Part shown: positions 50,101 through 57,618 of the stretch, piece by piece
Layout of the letters: every line of letters starts with the position of its first letter
Position numbering within the stretch: the stretch's first letter is position 1
NCBI RefSeq assembly: GCF_037652055.1
Contig: NZ_JBBKAH010000003.1
Coordinates: forward strand, 682,001 to 746,000
Length of the DNA stretch: 64,000 nt
Source of the DNA: Pelagibius sp037652055
Lineage (GTDB): Bacteria; Pseudomonadota; Alphaproteobacteria; Kiloniellales; Kiloniellaceae
Direction of reading: 5' to 3'
Program-made: the position numbers and the translations under genes
The notes under the pieces: model-generated
The model's input: the letters and a program-made list of their open reading frames with translations, nothing else
What the model was told of the DNA's origin: nothing
Database searches by the model: none

Positions 50101-50627
50101 CGGTCGCGCGCTACTATTTCAAGCTGCTGGCCGTGAAGGACGAGTACGAGGTGGCACGGCTCTACAGCCGGCCGGAGTTCAAGCACAGCCTGCGCCAGCA
50201 GTTCGAAGGGAACTACAAGCTCTCCTTCCACCTGGCGCCGCCGCTGCTGGCCAAGCGCGATCCTGAGACCGGCCACCTGCAGAAGCAGAGCTTCGGCCCC
50301 TGGCTGCTCGCCGCCTTCGGCGTGCTCGCCCGCTTCAAAGGCCTGCGCGGCACCGCCTTCGACATCTTCGGCTACAGCGCCGAGCGCAGGATGGAGCGCC
50401 GGCTGATCGCCGACTATGAGGCGCTGATCGAAGAGGTGCTGGTGAAGCTGACGCCGGACAACCACGCCTTGGCGGTGGAGCTTGCCGAGATCCCGGAGAA
50501 GATCCGCGGCTTCGGACACGTGAAGGAAGCCCACCTGAAGACCGCCAAGGCCTGCGAGGCCGACCTGCTGGCCGCCTTCCGCGACCCCACCCTGCCCCAA
50601 CGCCGCGCCGCCGTGGCGGCGGAGTAG
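47121..50627 (+). CDS. Indolepyruvate ferredoxin oxidoreductase (fused alpha-beta)
   Basis: A 1168-residue TPP- and Fe-S-dependent oxidoreductase that decarboxylates arylpyruvates (indolepyruvate, phenylpyruvate, hydroxyphenylpyruvate) to acyl-CoA, reducing ferredoxin. The IorA-like part has GYRGSPLGGVDQQM and HTAKSSTTAHQ; the TPP-site region is NLGDGTYFHSG and YNDAVAMTGGQ. Fe-S Cys occur in CEGCGDCSVQSNC and CNKDFSCLKGFC. An IorB-like part begins at YGIVITGVGGTGVVTIGALL, and a C-terminal DUF6537-type extension runs to the end. I chose ATG 47121. The fused long form is usual in proteobacteria. Divergence from hppD suggests shared control. Confidence 0.92.
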   Translation: MALQAVSLDDKYALERGRVFLTGTQALVRLPMMQRQRDLAAGLNTAAYVTGYRGSPLGGVDQQMAQARQFLQKHHIHFQAGVNEDLAATAIWGTQQLDLFGDSNYDGVFSMWYAKGPGVDRSGDVLRHGNMAGTSKHGGVLLLAGDDHTAKSSTTAHQCELAFKDLMIPVLNPAGVQEFLDLGLYGWAMSRFSGCWIGFKTISETVESSASVDVDPQRTQIVLPEDFAMPPGGLHIRWPDSPLEQEERLHRYKVYAALAFARANKLDKMVIGDNQRRFGIITAGKAYLDVRQALDDLGIDEERAKQIGLAVYKVGMSWPLEREGIRKFAEGLEEILVVEEKRAVIENQVKEQLYNWRADVRPRVVGKFDEEGEWALPSIGELTPARIARTIAKRIARFHTSEDIAQRLRFLAEKEKSMEGGKTPMARVPYFCSGCPHNSSTKVPEGSRALAGIGCHYMVQWMDRHTETFTQMGGEGVPWVGQAPFSKTKHVFANLGDGTYFHSGILAIRAAVGAGVNITYKILYNDAVAMTGGQSVDGPLDPAMITRQVAAEGVKRIVVVSDEPEKYPLGVDWAPGVTVEHRDHLDRVQKDLREVEGVTVLLYDQTCAAEKRRRRKRGRYPDPPKRAFINEAVCEGCGDCSVQSNCVSVVPVETEFGRKRAIDQSSCNKDFSCLKGFCPSFVTVHGGKIRKQQPEGGRGKAEAVWEALPEPQVPALERPYGIVITGVGGTGVVTIGALLGMAAHIEGRGCSVLDMAGLAQKGGAVVSHVRLAPKPEDIHAVRISAGSARLILGCDLVVAAGYEALSKMNTGRTRAVINSHQVMTGDFTRNPDLAFPGAEMQRLIGEAAGPGQADFLDATRIATALLGDSIATNLFMLGYAWQKGLVPLSAAAIEQAIELNRVAVEANKAAFLWGRRAAHDLAAVEKAVTPKQSAGAAPQAHQLSQSLDELIARRVNFLTGYQNAALGERYKALVEKVRRAEAGKAAGFSGLAEAVARYYFKLLAVKDEYEVARLYSRPEFKHSLRQQFEGNYKLSFHLAPPLLAKRDPETGHLQKQSFGPWLLAAFGVLARFKGLRGTAFDIFGYSAERRMERRLIADYEALIEEVLVKLTPDNHALAVELAEIPEKIRGFGHVKEAHLKTAKACEADLLAAFRDPTLPQRRAAVAAE

Positions 50628-50642
50628 AGGGCCGACAGCCGC

Positions 50643-51707
50643 CTACACCAGCCGCCAGTAGTCGCCGATATCGTTCCTGCGTCGCTCCTTGTCGGCGACG
50701 AAATCCTCGTCCAGCTTGCCGCCCAGCACCTGCAGGATGTCCTGGCGGACACGGGTGTTGTTGCGGAAGTACTGGTGGCCGGTGGGATCGGCGGTCCAGG
50801 CGGCGGCACCCTTGGCTTGCCAGACGACTGCCGGCGAGACGTTCACCACCGCAACCTTCGAGGGGCATTGTGGCGTCAGGCAGGGTCCGCTGCGGCCCAG
50901 GCGGTCCGGATTGCCCATGGCGTAGTCGCTGGCCTTCAGCGCCAGGTCCTGGTGGTTGTAGTACACCGTGATCCGCCGGCAGCCGCGCAGCAGCGGCGCG
51001 ACCTTGTAGTTGCTTTGCAGGGTGTCGTCGTCCTCGTCGGCCGCCGCCAGGATCACCTCGTCGAACAGCGGCGGAATGTTGTTGCCGACGAAGGTGCGCA
51101 TCGCCTGCACCGCGCCGCGCAGGGCCCAGTTTCCCATCGAGTGGCAGAGGAGGTGGATGCGCCCGTTGCAGCGGTCGTTGCGCGGTGTGTTGCGGATGAA
51201 GTCCGTTGCCTTCAGCAAGGCACGGCCCAGCGCCGGGCCTGAAATTTCCGCGCGCTTGCGGTCGTCGGCGTAAGTGCGCCGAGACACGCCGGCGCCCGCC
51301 GAGGGCCAGGTGAACAGCAGTACGGCCATGTCCTTGCCGCCGGCGGCGAGCCACTGCTGCAACTGCGCGGCGCGGCCTGCGGCCTCGCGGAACTTGTGGT
51401 CGTAACCGTGCACGAAGATCAGGGCATCGCCCTTCTTCAGCATCTCCTGGCGCACCTCGTCGAAGATCGCGGTGCTGCCCAGCTTCGACTTCGCCGCGTC
51501 CTCCAGGCTTAGCTTCTCCTTGGGGACGTGGACCTTCGCCTTACCGATGAAGGAGTCGAGATCCTTCTTGTAGAGCTCGCTGCCGGTGAAGCTGGCGCGC
51601 CCGAAGCGCAGCTCGTCGAAATTCTCGTGGAAGGTCTCGCCGATCTCGGCGTCGTCGCCGTCCTTCAGCACCTTGCGGTTGGTCGCGAAGTAGATGTTGA
51701 CGGCCAT
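50643..51707 (-). CDS. Alpha/beta hydrolase of the DUF900 type
   Basis: A 354-residue protein. It begins MAVNIYFATNRKVLKDGDDA, with FATNR typical of DUF900-like hydrolases. ALIFVHGYDHKFREAAGRAAQL is the oxyanion-hole strand, VLLFTWPSAG follows, and LLCHSMGNWALRGAVQ carries the nucleophile Ser in C-H-S-M-G (Cys replaces the usual first Gly). A His near the end in PTGHQYFRNN is the likely catalytic His. No signal peptide is seen, and the substrate is unknown. ATG 51707 follows GGGGAGG on the minus strand; the longer frame to 51773 is not needed. Confidence 0.8.
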   Translation of the reverse strand: MAVNIYFATNRKVLKDGDDAEIGETFHENFDELRFGRASFTGSELYKKDLDSFIGKAKVHVPKEKLSLEDAAKSKLGSTAIFDEVRQEMLKKGDALIFVHGYDHKFREAAGRAAQLQQWLAAGGKDMAVLLFTWPSAGAGVSRRTYADDRKRAEISGPALGRALLKATDFIRNTPRNDRCNGRIHLLCHSMGNWALRGAVQAMRTFVGNNIPPLFDEVILAAADEDDDTLQSNYKVAPLLRGCRRITVYYNHQDLALKASDYAMGNPDRLGRSGPCLTPQCPSKVAVVNVSPAVVWQAKGAAAWTADPTGHQYFRNNTRVRQDILQVLGGKLDEDFVADKERRRNDIGDYWRLV

Positions 51708-51859
51708 GCCCCGCCTCCCCTGTTGCGGGCGTCGAAACGCCCATGCGGCGTCGCAGCCTAGCAGGATCGCCAACGCGGCGGCAGACGGACGAAGGGGGTA
51801 GTGCGGGCGGGGTATACTGACGCTGCCCCGCCCGGCCTACCGGCGGATCGCGCTCAGCT

Positions 51860-52624
51860 CTAGGTCCGGCAGATCGAGACGCCGCCGTCGATCAGCATCG
51901 CGGTGCCGGTCATGAAGCTGGCGCCGTCCGATGCCAGGTAGAGCGCCGCGCGAGCGATCTCTTCCGGCGACGCCGTGCGTTTCAGCGCGTGCAACCCTTC
52001 GACGAAAGCCTTCATCTCCGGTGTATTGGCGACGCTGCGGCCCATCGGCGTGTCGGTGCCGCCCGGCAGCAGCGCGTTGACGCGGATCCCCGCCGCCCCG
52101 TGCTCTACCGCCAGCACCTGTGTCAGGCCGATCAGCCCCGCTTTGCTGGCCGCGTAGGCCGCCATGCCGGGCATGCCGGCCGTATGTCCGACGAAGGTGG
52201 ACGTGAAAATCAGCGACCCTCCGCCGCGCTCGCTCATCGCCGGGATCTGGTGCTTGGCGCCCAGGTATGCGCTGGTCAGGTTGGTCTCCAGGGTATCGCG
52301 CCAGCCGTCCAGGGAGACTTCCGCCACGGACCCCATCTCCCCCAGCGTTCCCGCATTGTTGAAGGCGATGTCGAGCCCGCCGAACTGCTCCCTGGCCGTC
52401 GCGACCAGACTCTCGGCATGCGCAGGATCCTTCACATCGCCGGCAACAGCGACCGCCCGGCCGCCTTGTTCGACGATTTCCTTCACCAGAAGGTCGAGCT
52501 CCGGCTTGCGACGCGACGCGGCCACCACCTTGGCTCCCTCGGCAGCGAACAGCAATGCCGCTGCCCGGCCGATCCCCGAACTGGCACCGGTGACGATGGC
52601 GACTTTATCTGCCAATGCACTCAT
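51860..52624 (-). CDS. SDR-family oxidoreductase
   Basis: A 254-residue classical short-chain dehydrogenase/reductase. The cofactor loop is TGASSGIG, and RR after VVAAS suggests NADP(H). NNAGTLGEMG follows, the catalytic Ser is in IFTSTFVGHT, and YAASKAG supplies Tyr and Lys. The end (GTAMLIDGGVSICRT) is normal. The substrate cannot be told. It is divergent from the GST gene. Confidence 0.9.
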   Translation of the reverse strand: MSALADKVAIVTGASSGIGRAAALLFAAEGAKVVAASRRKPELDLLVKEIVEQGGRAVAVAGDVKDPAHAESLVATAREQFGGLDIAFNNAGTLGEMGSVAEVSLDGWRDTLETNLTSAYLGAKHQIPAMSERGGGSLIFTSTFVGHTAGMPGMAAYAASKAGLIGLTQVLAVEHGAAGIRVNALLPGGTDTPMGRSVANTPEMKAFVEGLHALKRTASPEEIARAALYLASDGASFMTGTAMLIDGGVSICRT

Positions 52625-52760
52625 GACTTGCTCCTAACATCAGTCTTGGCCGAACCCCATCGAACGGCCCGGAGCGAGAAGAGCAGTTGGCGGAGGGCTC
52701 CCTCTATCCGGAGCTTGTGTCCGAATCTTGCGCACGGTGAAACGGCAGGAGCCTGTCAAG

Positions 52761-52789
52761 ATGACGGTTCGCGCGCTTGCGGTTAGGCT
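52761..52789 (+). promoter_or_regulatory. Probable promoter of the GST gene
   Basis: ATGACG (52761-52766) and TAGGCT (52784-52789) are separated by 17 nt and lie 28 nt before the GST ATG. The same -10 hexamer occurs before corA (3526) with a 17-nt spacer. Confidence 0.4.
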
Positions 52790-52817
52790 CCCGGTCGCCA
52801 ATCGCTGGAGACGCTCG

Positions 52818-53444
52818 ATGAACCCAGAAGTGATCCTCTACACCAACCCGATGTCGCGCGGGCGCATCGTCCGCTGGATGCTGGAGGAGGTCGGCTGCCC
52901 CTACGAGGCGAAGGTGGCCGACTTCGGCCCGGCCATGCGCACGCCGGCGTTCCTGGCGCTGAACCCCATGGGGAAGGTGCCGGTGCTGCGCCACGGCGAC
53001 CGGGTGGTGACCGAGTGCGCGGCGATCTGCGCCTACCTCGCCGACGCCTTCCCGCAGGCCGGCCTCGCCCCGCCGCCGGACCGGCGCGACACCTACTACC
53101 AGGCCCTCTTCTTCGCCGCCGGGCCGCTGGAGCAGGCGACGACCAACCACACCATGGGATTCGAGCCGCAGGGCGAGCGCAACCAGGGCCTCGCCGGCTA
53201 CGGCAGCTACGCGCGCACCCTGGATGCCCTGGAAAAACTGCTCCCCGCCGAGGGCTACATCTGCGGCCAACAGTTCACCGCCGCCGACCTCTACCTCGGC
53301 GCCCAGATCGGCTGGGGCTTGCAGTTTGGTTCGATCGAGCAGCGCCCCGGCTTCGCCGAATACTACGCCCGCGTCGGCGACCGTCCGGCGCACCGCCGCG
53401 CCACGGAACTCGACGACGCGGACATGCCCGCGGAAGCGGATTGA
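52818..53444 (+). CDS. Glutathione S-transferase
   Basis: A 208-residue cytosolic GST. The thioredoxin-like N-terminal domain reads VILYTNPMSRGRIVRWMLEEVG, with NPMGKVPVLRHGDRVVTECAAI as the cis-Pro and ES-type glutathione site (Thr-Glu-Cys for the usual Glu-Ser). The all-alpha C-terminal domain holds the N-capping box FTAADLYLGAQI. ATG 52818 follows GGAG at 52807-52810. The substrate is unknown. Confidence 0.9.
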   Translation: MNPEVILYTNPMSRGRIVRWMLEEVGCPYEAKVADFGPAMRTPAFLALNPMGKVPVLRHGDRVVTECAAICAYLADAFPQAGLAPPPDRRDTYYQALFFAAGPLEQATTNHTMGFEPQGERNQGLAGYGSYARTLDALEKLLPAEGYICGQQFTAADLYLGAQIGWGLQFGSIEQRPGFAEYYARVGDRPAHRRATELDDADMPAEAD

Positions 53445-53450
53445 TCGCGC

Positions 53451-54149
53451 TTAGGCAGCAGGCCCTTTCGGCCCGGGAGTTTTCGACCCAGGACTCTTCG
53501 GCAGCGTGACGCCGATCATGCAGTCGCGGGTGACGAGATCGGCCAGCGCCGCCTCGTCCCAGCCCTCCGTGCCGGCGGGGCGCACCGGCAGCACCATGTA
53601 GCGCAAATCGGCGGTGGAATCGTGCACGCGCACCTCGACCTCGTCGGGGATCGTGGTGCCGAATTCCGCCAGCACCTTGCGCGGCTCGCGCACCGTGCGG
53701 CTGCGGTAGGCGCGCGACTTGTACCAGTCCGGCGGCAGGCCGATCAGCAGGCGCGGGTAGCAGGAGCAGAGGGTGCAGACGATAACGTTGTGCACCCCTT
53801 CGGCGTTCTCCACCGCGCGGATCGGGATACCGCCGGCGTCGATGTCCAGTTCCCGCGCCGCCTTGTTCACGTCGGCCAGCATGCGTTCCTTGAAGGCGGG
53901 GTCGGCCCAGGCGCGCGCCACCATGCGGGCGCCGGCCGCCGGGCTCTTGGCGTCGATCGCCTCGACCATCGCGCGCAGCTCGTCGGCGGAGAACAGGCCT
54001 TTCTCGATCAGCAGCTCGGCCACCGCCTGGGTCATCGCCTGGTAGTGGGTGAGCGGCGCCTCCTCCAGGTCCGGCTGGAAGGGGTGCGGCTGGTGCGCAT
54101 TGTCATGACCATGCCCGTGCTCGTGATCGTGGTCGTGGTCGTGGCTCAC
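53451..54149 (-). CDS. Nitrile hydratase alpha / thiocyanate hydrolase gamma-like subunit, cobalt type
   Basis: A 232-residue metal-binding subunit. Residues 1-22 are His/Asp-rich (MSHDHDHDHEHGHGHD...), unusual for the family. The active-site claw is VCTLCSCYP with C125, C128, S129 and C130; Thr in CTLCSC indicates the cobalt-type enzyme. GLPPDWYKSRAYRSRTVREPR is the standard continuation. It hydrates nitriles to amides, or, if a thiocyanate hydrolase, converts SCN- to carbonyl sulfide and ammonia. It is the last gene of a three-gene ATGA-coupled operon with the two halves of the other subunit. Confidence 0.88.
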   Translation of the reverse strand: MSHDHDHDHEHGHGHDNAHQPHPFQPDLEEAPLTHYQAMTQAVAELLIEKGLFSADELRAMVEAIDAKSPAAGARMVARAWADPAFKERMLADVNKAARELDIDAGGIPIRAVENAEGVHNVIVCTLCSCYPRLLIGLPPDWYKSRAYRSRTVREPRKVLAEFGTTIPDEVEVRVHDSTADLRYMVLPVRPAGTEGWDEAALADLVTRDCMIGVTLPKSPGSKTPGPKGPAA

Positions 54150-54433
54150 GGCAACACCTCCAGCCAGTTTTCATAGATGTCGGCCACGGTCGTGTCCTGC
54201 GGCGGCCCGTCGTAACCGTCCCACAGCGACGCCGTGGGGAACAGCACGCGGTAGAGCGGCAACGCCGGCTCGCCGCTGCGCCCGTAGGCCAGCTCCTCCG
54301 GGTTGCGGTAGGGACCCAGCACCTCGGTGACACGGCCCGTCTTGCCGCGCAGGAAGAAAGGCGTGCGCACGTGGCCCGGCGGAAAAGCGGCGCGCACCGT
54401 CACGGTCTCGCCGACCCGGAAGCGCGCCGTCAC
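54146..54433 (-). CDS. Nitrile hydratase beta C-terminal half-like subunit (ScnA-like)
   Basis: A 95-residue protein matching only the SH3-like C-terminal half of nitrile hydratase beta: FRVGETVTVRAAFPPGHVRTPFF, GKTGRVTEVLGPYRNPEELAYG and LYRVLFPTASLWDGY, ending TVADIYENWLEVLP. The start ATG overlaps the upstream stop and its stop overlaps the alpha ATG, so the three chains should be made in equal amounts. This split is as in thiocyanate hydrolase and toyocamycin nitrile hydratase. Confidence 0.85.
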   Translation of the reverse strand: MTARFRVGETVTVRAAFPPGHVRTPFFLRGKTGRVTEVLGPYRNPEELAYGRSGEPALPLYRVLFPTASLWDGYDGPPQDTTVADIYENWLEVLP

Positions 54434-54825
54434 CGCTTGTTCTCCTCATCGCGGGACGTCTTTGGGGCCTCCACCCCGGCCGGCCAGGCCTCGCTGATGG
54501 CGGCCATGCGGCGGCCCAACTCGTCCACCGTGATGACGCCCTTTTCCAGCAGGTTGTTGGTGATCGAGGCGATCCAGCGCTCGTAGTAGCTCATCGCGTC
54601 GTAGGCACCGGGGCCCAGTTCCTCGATACCGCGGCGCAGCTCATCCGTCTTGATGACGCCGCGCTTGGGATCGCCCAGCAGGCGCAGGATGGCGTCGACC
54701 CGCTTCTCCCAGGGGGCGTAGTCGTGTTCCGCCCCAGGCTTGTATGGGTCAACGGGGCCCGCGGGCAGCCCGCCCATGTCATGGTGGCGCCGCAGCACCT
54801 CTTCGTCGTCTCTTTCCTTGCTCAT
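54430..54825 (-). CDS. Nitrile hydratase beta N-terminal half-like subunit (ScnB-like)
   Basis: A 131-residue protein matching the N-terminal half of nitrile hydratase beta: HHDMGGLPAGPVDPYKPG, APWEKRVDAILRLLGDP, ELRRGIEELGPGAYDAMSYYERWIASITNNLLEKGVIT. HDMGG and SYYERW are characteristic of true beta subunits rather than the small activator protein. I chose ATG 54825 (MSKERDDEEV), upstream of which there is no homology. It is first in the operon. No separate activator (P14K-like) gene is adjacent. Confidence 0.85.
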   Translation of the reverse strand: MSKERDDEEVLRRHHDMGGLPAGPVDPYKPGAEHDYAPWEKRVDAILRLLGDPKRGVIKTDELRRGIEELGPGAYDAMSYYERWIASITNNLLEKGVITVDELGRRMAAISEAWPAGVEAPKTSRDEENKR

Positions 54826-55056
54826 GCCGCCAGTATCGGCCGGGCCGGGCGACAGCGTCAACGGGCAGCAAAAAGAGGTGCCAAGGGGGCAAGGCTTTCC
54901 CCCTCCCGGCAGGTTTTGCCGGGTCACCGGCAAGAACCGCCCGTCGGGCCACGCGGAACTCCGCGGCGCCGGCGCGACCAGCGGCTGGCGCGAAAGTTGC
55001 ACCTCCTTCCCGCAAGCGTTTTGACCCCTACAGACCGGCAAACGAGGGCCGAAGCC

Positions 55057-55593
55057 ATGACCGCCGTCAGCAGCACCTATTCCCAAAGCTACTTGAGCTG
55101 GGGCCTCACCAACGCCGCGCCGGCCAGCGGTGCCACGGACTATGGCGACGTGCTGGACAAGATGGCGCTGCGGCTGGAAGAGCATAAACAGCAGAAAGCC
55201 GCGGCCGCCCGGGCGGTTCAGGGCGACCGGACCGATGCGCCGGTGAATACCGCTTTCATCGCCCAGCAGCTGGCACAAGAGTCGGCCAAGGACGCCGCAC
55301 GCGCCGAGAGCGCGTCGGAGGATGAGGCCGTCGCCTCGGTCAGCCTCGAGGAAGACGAGGAAGAGACCTCAGGCGCTGTCCGGGCTTTCCTGGAGTACAT
55401 GGCCCAGACGCCGGAGGAGCGCTATCTCGACTCCTTCCTCAGGTCGAAAGGCATGACCCAGGCAGACTTCGACGCGATGTCGCCCGACGACCAGCAGGCC
55501 CTGTTGCAGGAATTTAAGGAGTTCGTGAAGCAGAAGGTGGCCGAAAAGAGCGCCGAGGATCTCGCCAAGTCGCAGACCAGCGGCCTGCTGTAG
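55057..55593 (+). CDS. Acidic hypothetical protein
   Basis: A 178-residue protein with no domain I recognise. It has a Gln/Ala/Lys-rich helical middle (LEEHKQQKAAAARAVQGD), an acidic run (SEDEAVASVSLEEDEEE), and a helical C-terminal part (EYMAQTPEERYLDSFLRSKG, then ADFDAMSPDDQQALLQEF). There is no signal peptide or TM. ATG 55057 is preceded by GAGGGCCGAA. It is divergent from the nitrile hydratase operon and convergent with gapR. Confidence 0.65.
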   Translation: MTAVSSTYSQSYLSWGLTNAAPASGATDYGDVLDKMALRLEEHKQQKAAAARAVQGDRTDAPVNTAFIAQQLAQESAKDAARAESASEDEAVASVSLEEDEEETSGAVRAFLEYMAQTPEERYLDSFLRSKGMTQADFDAMSPDDQQALLQEFKEFVKQKVAEKSAEDLAKSQTSGLL

Positions 55594-55620
55594 AACCGGC
55601 CCTTCCTCAGCCCTTCATCC

Positions 55621-55869
55621 CTAGCCCAGCATGCCCAGGGCCTGCTTGTAGAGGTCGAGAATGGCTTCCTGCTCCTGACGGTCGCCGGTGTCCATCTTGC
55701 GCAGGCGGATGACGTGGCGCATCACCTTGGTGTCGAAGCCCTCGCCCTTGGCCTCGGAATAGACTTCGCGGATATCGGCGGTCAGCGCCGCCTTTTCCTC
55801 TTCCAGGCGCTCGATGCGCTCGATGAAAGTGCGCAGCCGGTCCGCCCCGATGCCGCCAACATCAGACAT
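55621..55869 (-). CDS. gapR: Nucleoid-associated protein GapR (DUF2312)
   Basis: An 82-residue helical protein. LRTFIERIERLEEEKAALTADI is the first coiled-coil helix; VYSEAKGEGFDTKVMRHVIRLRKMD and EQEAILDLYKQALG complete the DUF2312 family pattern. In Caulobacter GapR binds overtwisted, AT-rich DNA and aids replication and chromosome segregation. This family is typical of alphaproteobacteria and supports the taxonomic placement. Confidence 0.93.
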   Translation of the reverse strand: MSDVGGIGADRLRTFIERIERLEEEKAALTADIREVYSEAKGEGFDTKVMRHVIRLRKMDTGDRQEQEAILDLYKQALGMLG

Positions 55870-56039
55870 GCATAAACTCCTAGATTTCTACTGGGGTCCT
55901 GCGGGATTCGACCCTCTTGAAGGGTCGCGAGACTAGCCCCCGAAGCGCGGCCTGACAACGCCGGATCGGCCCGCCGGCGACGGGAAAAGCGGGGATAACC
56001 CGTCCGGCCGCGCGGCCCGGCGCCAGCGGAACCGGACGG

Positions 56040-56336
56040 CTAGCCGTGCTTGTGGCTGTCGACGAAGGCGGCCTTCTGCTCGGCCGTCGCCTCGGTCTGG
56101 TATTTGTCCTTCCAGGCCTCGTAGGGCATGCCGTAGACGATCTCGCGCGCCTTGGCGTAGTCCATCTCGATGCCCTTGTCCTCGGCGGCGGCCAGGTACC
56201 ACTTGGACAGGCAGTTGCGGCAGAAGCCGGCGAGGTTCATCAGGTCGATGTTCTGCACGTCGGTGCGCTCGCGCAGGTGCTCGACCAGGGTGCGGAAGGC
56301 GGCGGCCTCCAGTTCGGTGCGGGTCTTGTCGTCCAT
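56040..56336 (-). CDS. DUF1244 family protein
   Basis: A 98-residue protein with the DUF1244 pattern: EAAAFRTLVEHLRERTDVQNIDLMNLAGFCRNCLSKWY is landmarked by NLAGFCRNCLSKWY with its two Cys, then AREIVYGMPYEAWKDKYQ. It is small, helical and cytoplasmic. Function is unknown. Divergence or co-transcription with neighbours is unclear; gap to gapR is 170 nt. Confidence 0.9.
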   Translation of the reverse strand: MDDKTRTELEAAAFRTLVEHLRERTDVQNIDLMNLAGFCRNCLSKWYLAAAEDKGIEMDYAKAREIVYGMPYEAWKDKYQTEATAEQKAAFVDSHKHG

Positions 56337-56419
56337 AACGGTCCTCTTTCCTACTGACTTCTTGCTTCTGACATAAGGAGAATCTGGGGCGCTGTCGGCC
56401 CAATTTCCAGGTTGCGGGC

Positions 56420-57580
56420 TTACACCGTTGCGGGGGCGGCCGCCGGCACGCTGGCCTCGATGAGGTAGTCGACGACCTGGCGCAGGGCTTCGTGCTTGTC
56501 CGCGCCGCCGGCCGTGGCCTCGGCATAGACCGCGAGCTGGCGGTGCGCCGAGGTCCCGCGGCGCAGGATTTCACGCGCGTGCTGTACCTGGGTCAGACAG
56601 CCCAACGCCTGGGCATGCTCGCCCGCTAGCCCGATGATCTCCTCCAGCAGGGTATCGTAGGGCACCACTTCGCCCCTGCCGAAATCGACCAGGCCTTCGT
56701 CGAGCCCATAGCGCTGCGCGCGCCAGCGGTTCTCGTCGATCAGCATGTTGGAGTACTTGCGCCAGCGCTGGTTGTTGCGCTTCAGGATGTAGAGCATGCG
56801 CAGCAGGCTGACGTAGAGCGCGGCGATGGTGACGCCGTCTTCCAGGTGGGTGCAGACGTCGGCGATGCGCATCTCCAGGGTGGGAAAGCGCGCCGAGGGC
56901 CGGATGTCCCACCAGATCTTGGAGCCGTCCTCCAGCAGGCCGGCGTGCACCATGACGTCGAGGTGGCGCTGGTACTCGCCGAAGCTGTCGAAGGTCTCCG
57001 GCAGGCCGGTGCGCGGCAGCTCGTGGAACACCGAGAGGCGGTAGCACTTGAGGCCGGTCACCTCGCCGCGCCAGAACGGCGAGGAGGTCGAGAGCGCCAG
57101 AAGGTGCGGCAGGAAATAGCTGATCTGCTGCATCAGGTCGATGCGCAGCTCGTCGTCGTCGAGGCCGCAGTGCACGTGCATGCCGCAGATGACGAGGCGC
57201 CGCACCACCGCCTGCATGTCGCGCGCCAGGTCATCGTAGCGTTCTTTGCGCGTGTGCTTCTGGGTGTCCCACTGGGCGAAGGGATGGGTGGAGGCGGCGA
57301 TGGGGGCGAGACCGTAATCGCCGGCGATGCGCGCGATGGTGCGGCGCAGCTCGGCCAGCTCGGCGCCGGCCTCGGCCACCGTCTCGCACTTGCTGGTGCC
57401 GACCTCGATCTGCGACTGCAGGAACTCCGGGGCGACCCGCTCGCCCAGTTCCTGCTCGCAACGGGTCATCAGGCTGTCGGGCGGGTCGACCACCAGGTTG
57501 CGGGTCTCGCGGTCGACCAGGAGGTATTCCTCCTCCATGCCGACGGTGAAGCTCGGCTCCCGGCGCAGACTGCTGCTCAT
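56420..57580 (-). CDS. YbdK-type carboxylate-amine ligase (glutamate-cysteine ligase type 2 family)
   Basis: A 386-residue ATP-grasp-like GCS2 protein. FTVGMEEEYLLVDRETRNLV is the start signature, with QSQIEVGTSKCETVAEA, CGMHVHCGLDDDELRIDLMQ and SSPFWRGEVTGLKCYRLSVF following. E. coli YbdK has weak gamma-glutamylcysteine synthetase activity; the physiological substrate is unclear. It is 38 nt downstream of the N-formylglutamate amidohydrolase-like gene on the same strand, a common pairing. Confidence 0.9.
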   Translation of the reverse strand: MSSSLRREPSFTVGMEEEYLLVDRETRNLVVDPPDSLMTRCEQELGERVAPEFLQSQIEVGTSKCETVAEAGAELAELRRTIARIAGDYGLAPIAASTHPFAQWDTQKHTRKERYDDLARDMQAVVRRLVICGMHVHCGLDDDELRIDLMQQISYFLPHLLALSTSSPFWRGEVTGLKCYRLSVFHELPRTGLPETFDSFGEYQRHLDVMVHAGLLEDGSKIWWDIRPSARFPTLEMRIADVCTHLEDGVTIAALYVSLLRMLYILKRNNQRWRKYSNMLIDENRWRAQRYGLDEGLVDFGRGEVVPYDTLLEEIIGLAGEHAQALGCLTQVQHAREILRRGTSAHRQLAVYAEATAGGADKHEALRQVVDYLIEASVPAAAPATV

Positions 57581-57618
57581 TCCCCCGCCTCCCCCTCTGT
57601 CAGGCGCCGTCCGCCGGT

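Noticed and set aside
55909..55925. GACCCT-N5-AGGGTC hairpin upstream of gapR
   Set aside because: It lies on the upstream side of gapR, not after a gene end, and the 6-bp stem is not convincing alone.
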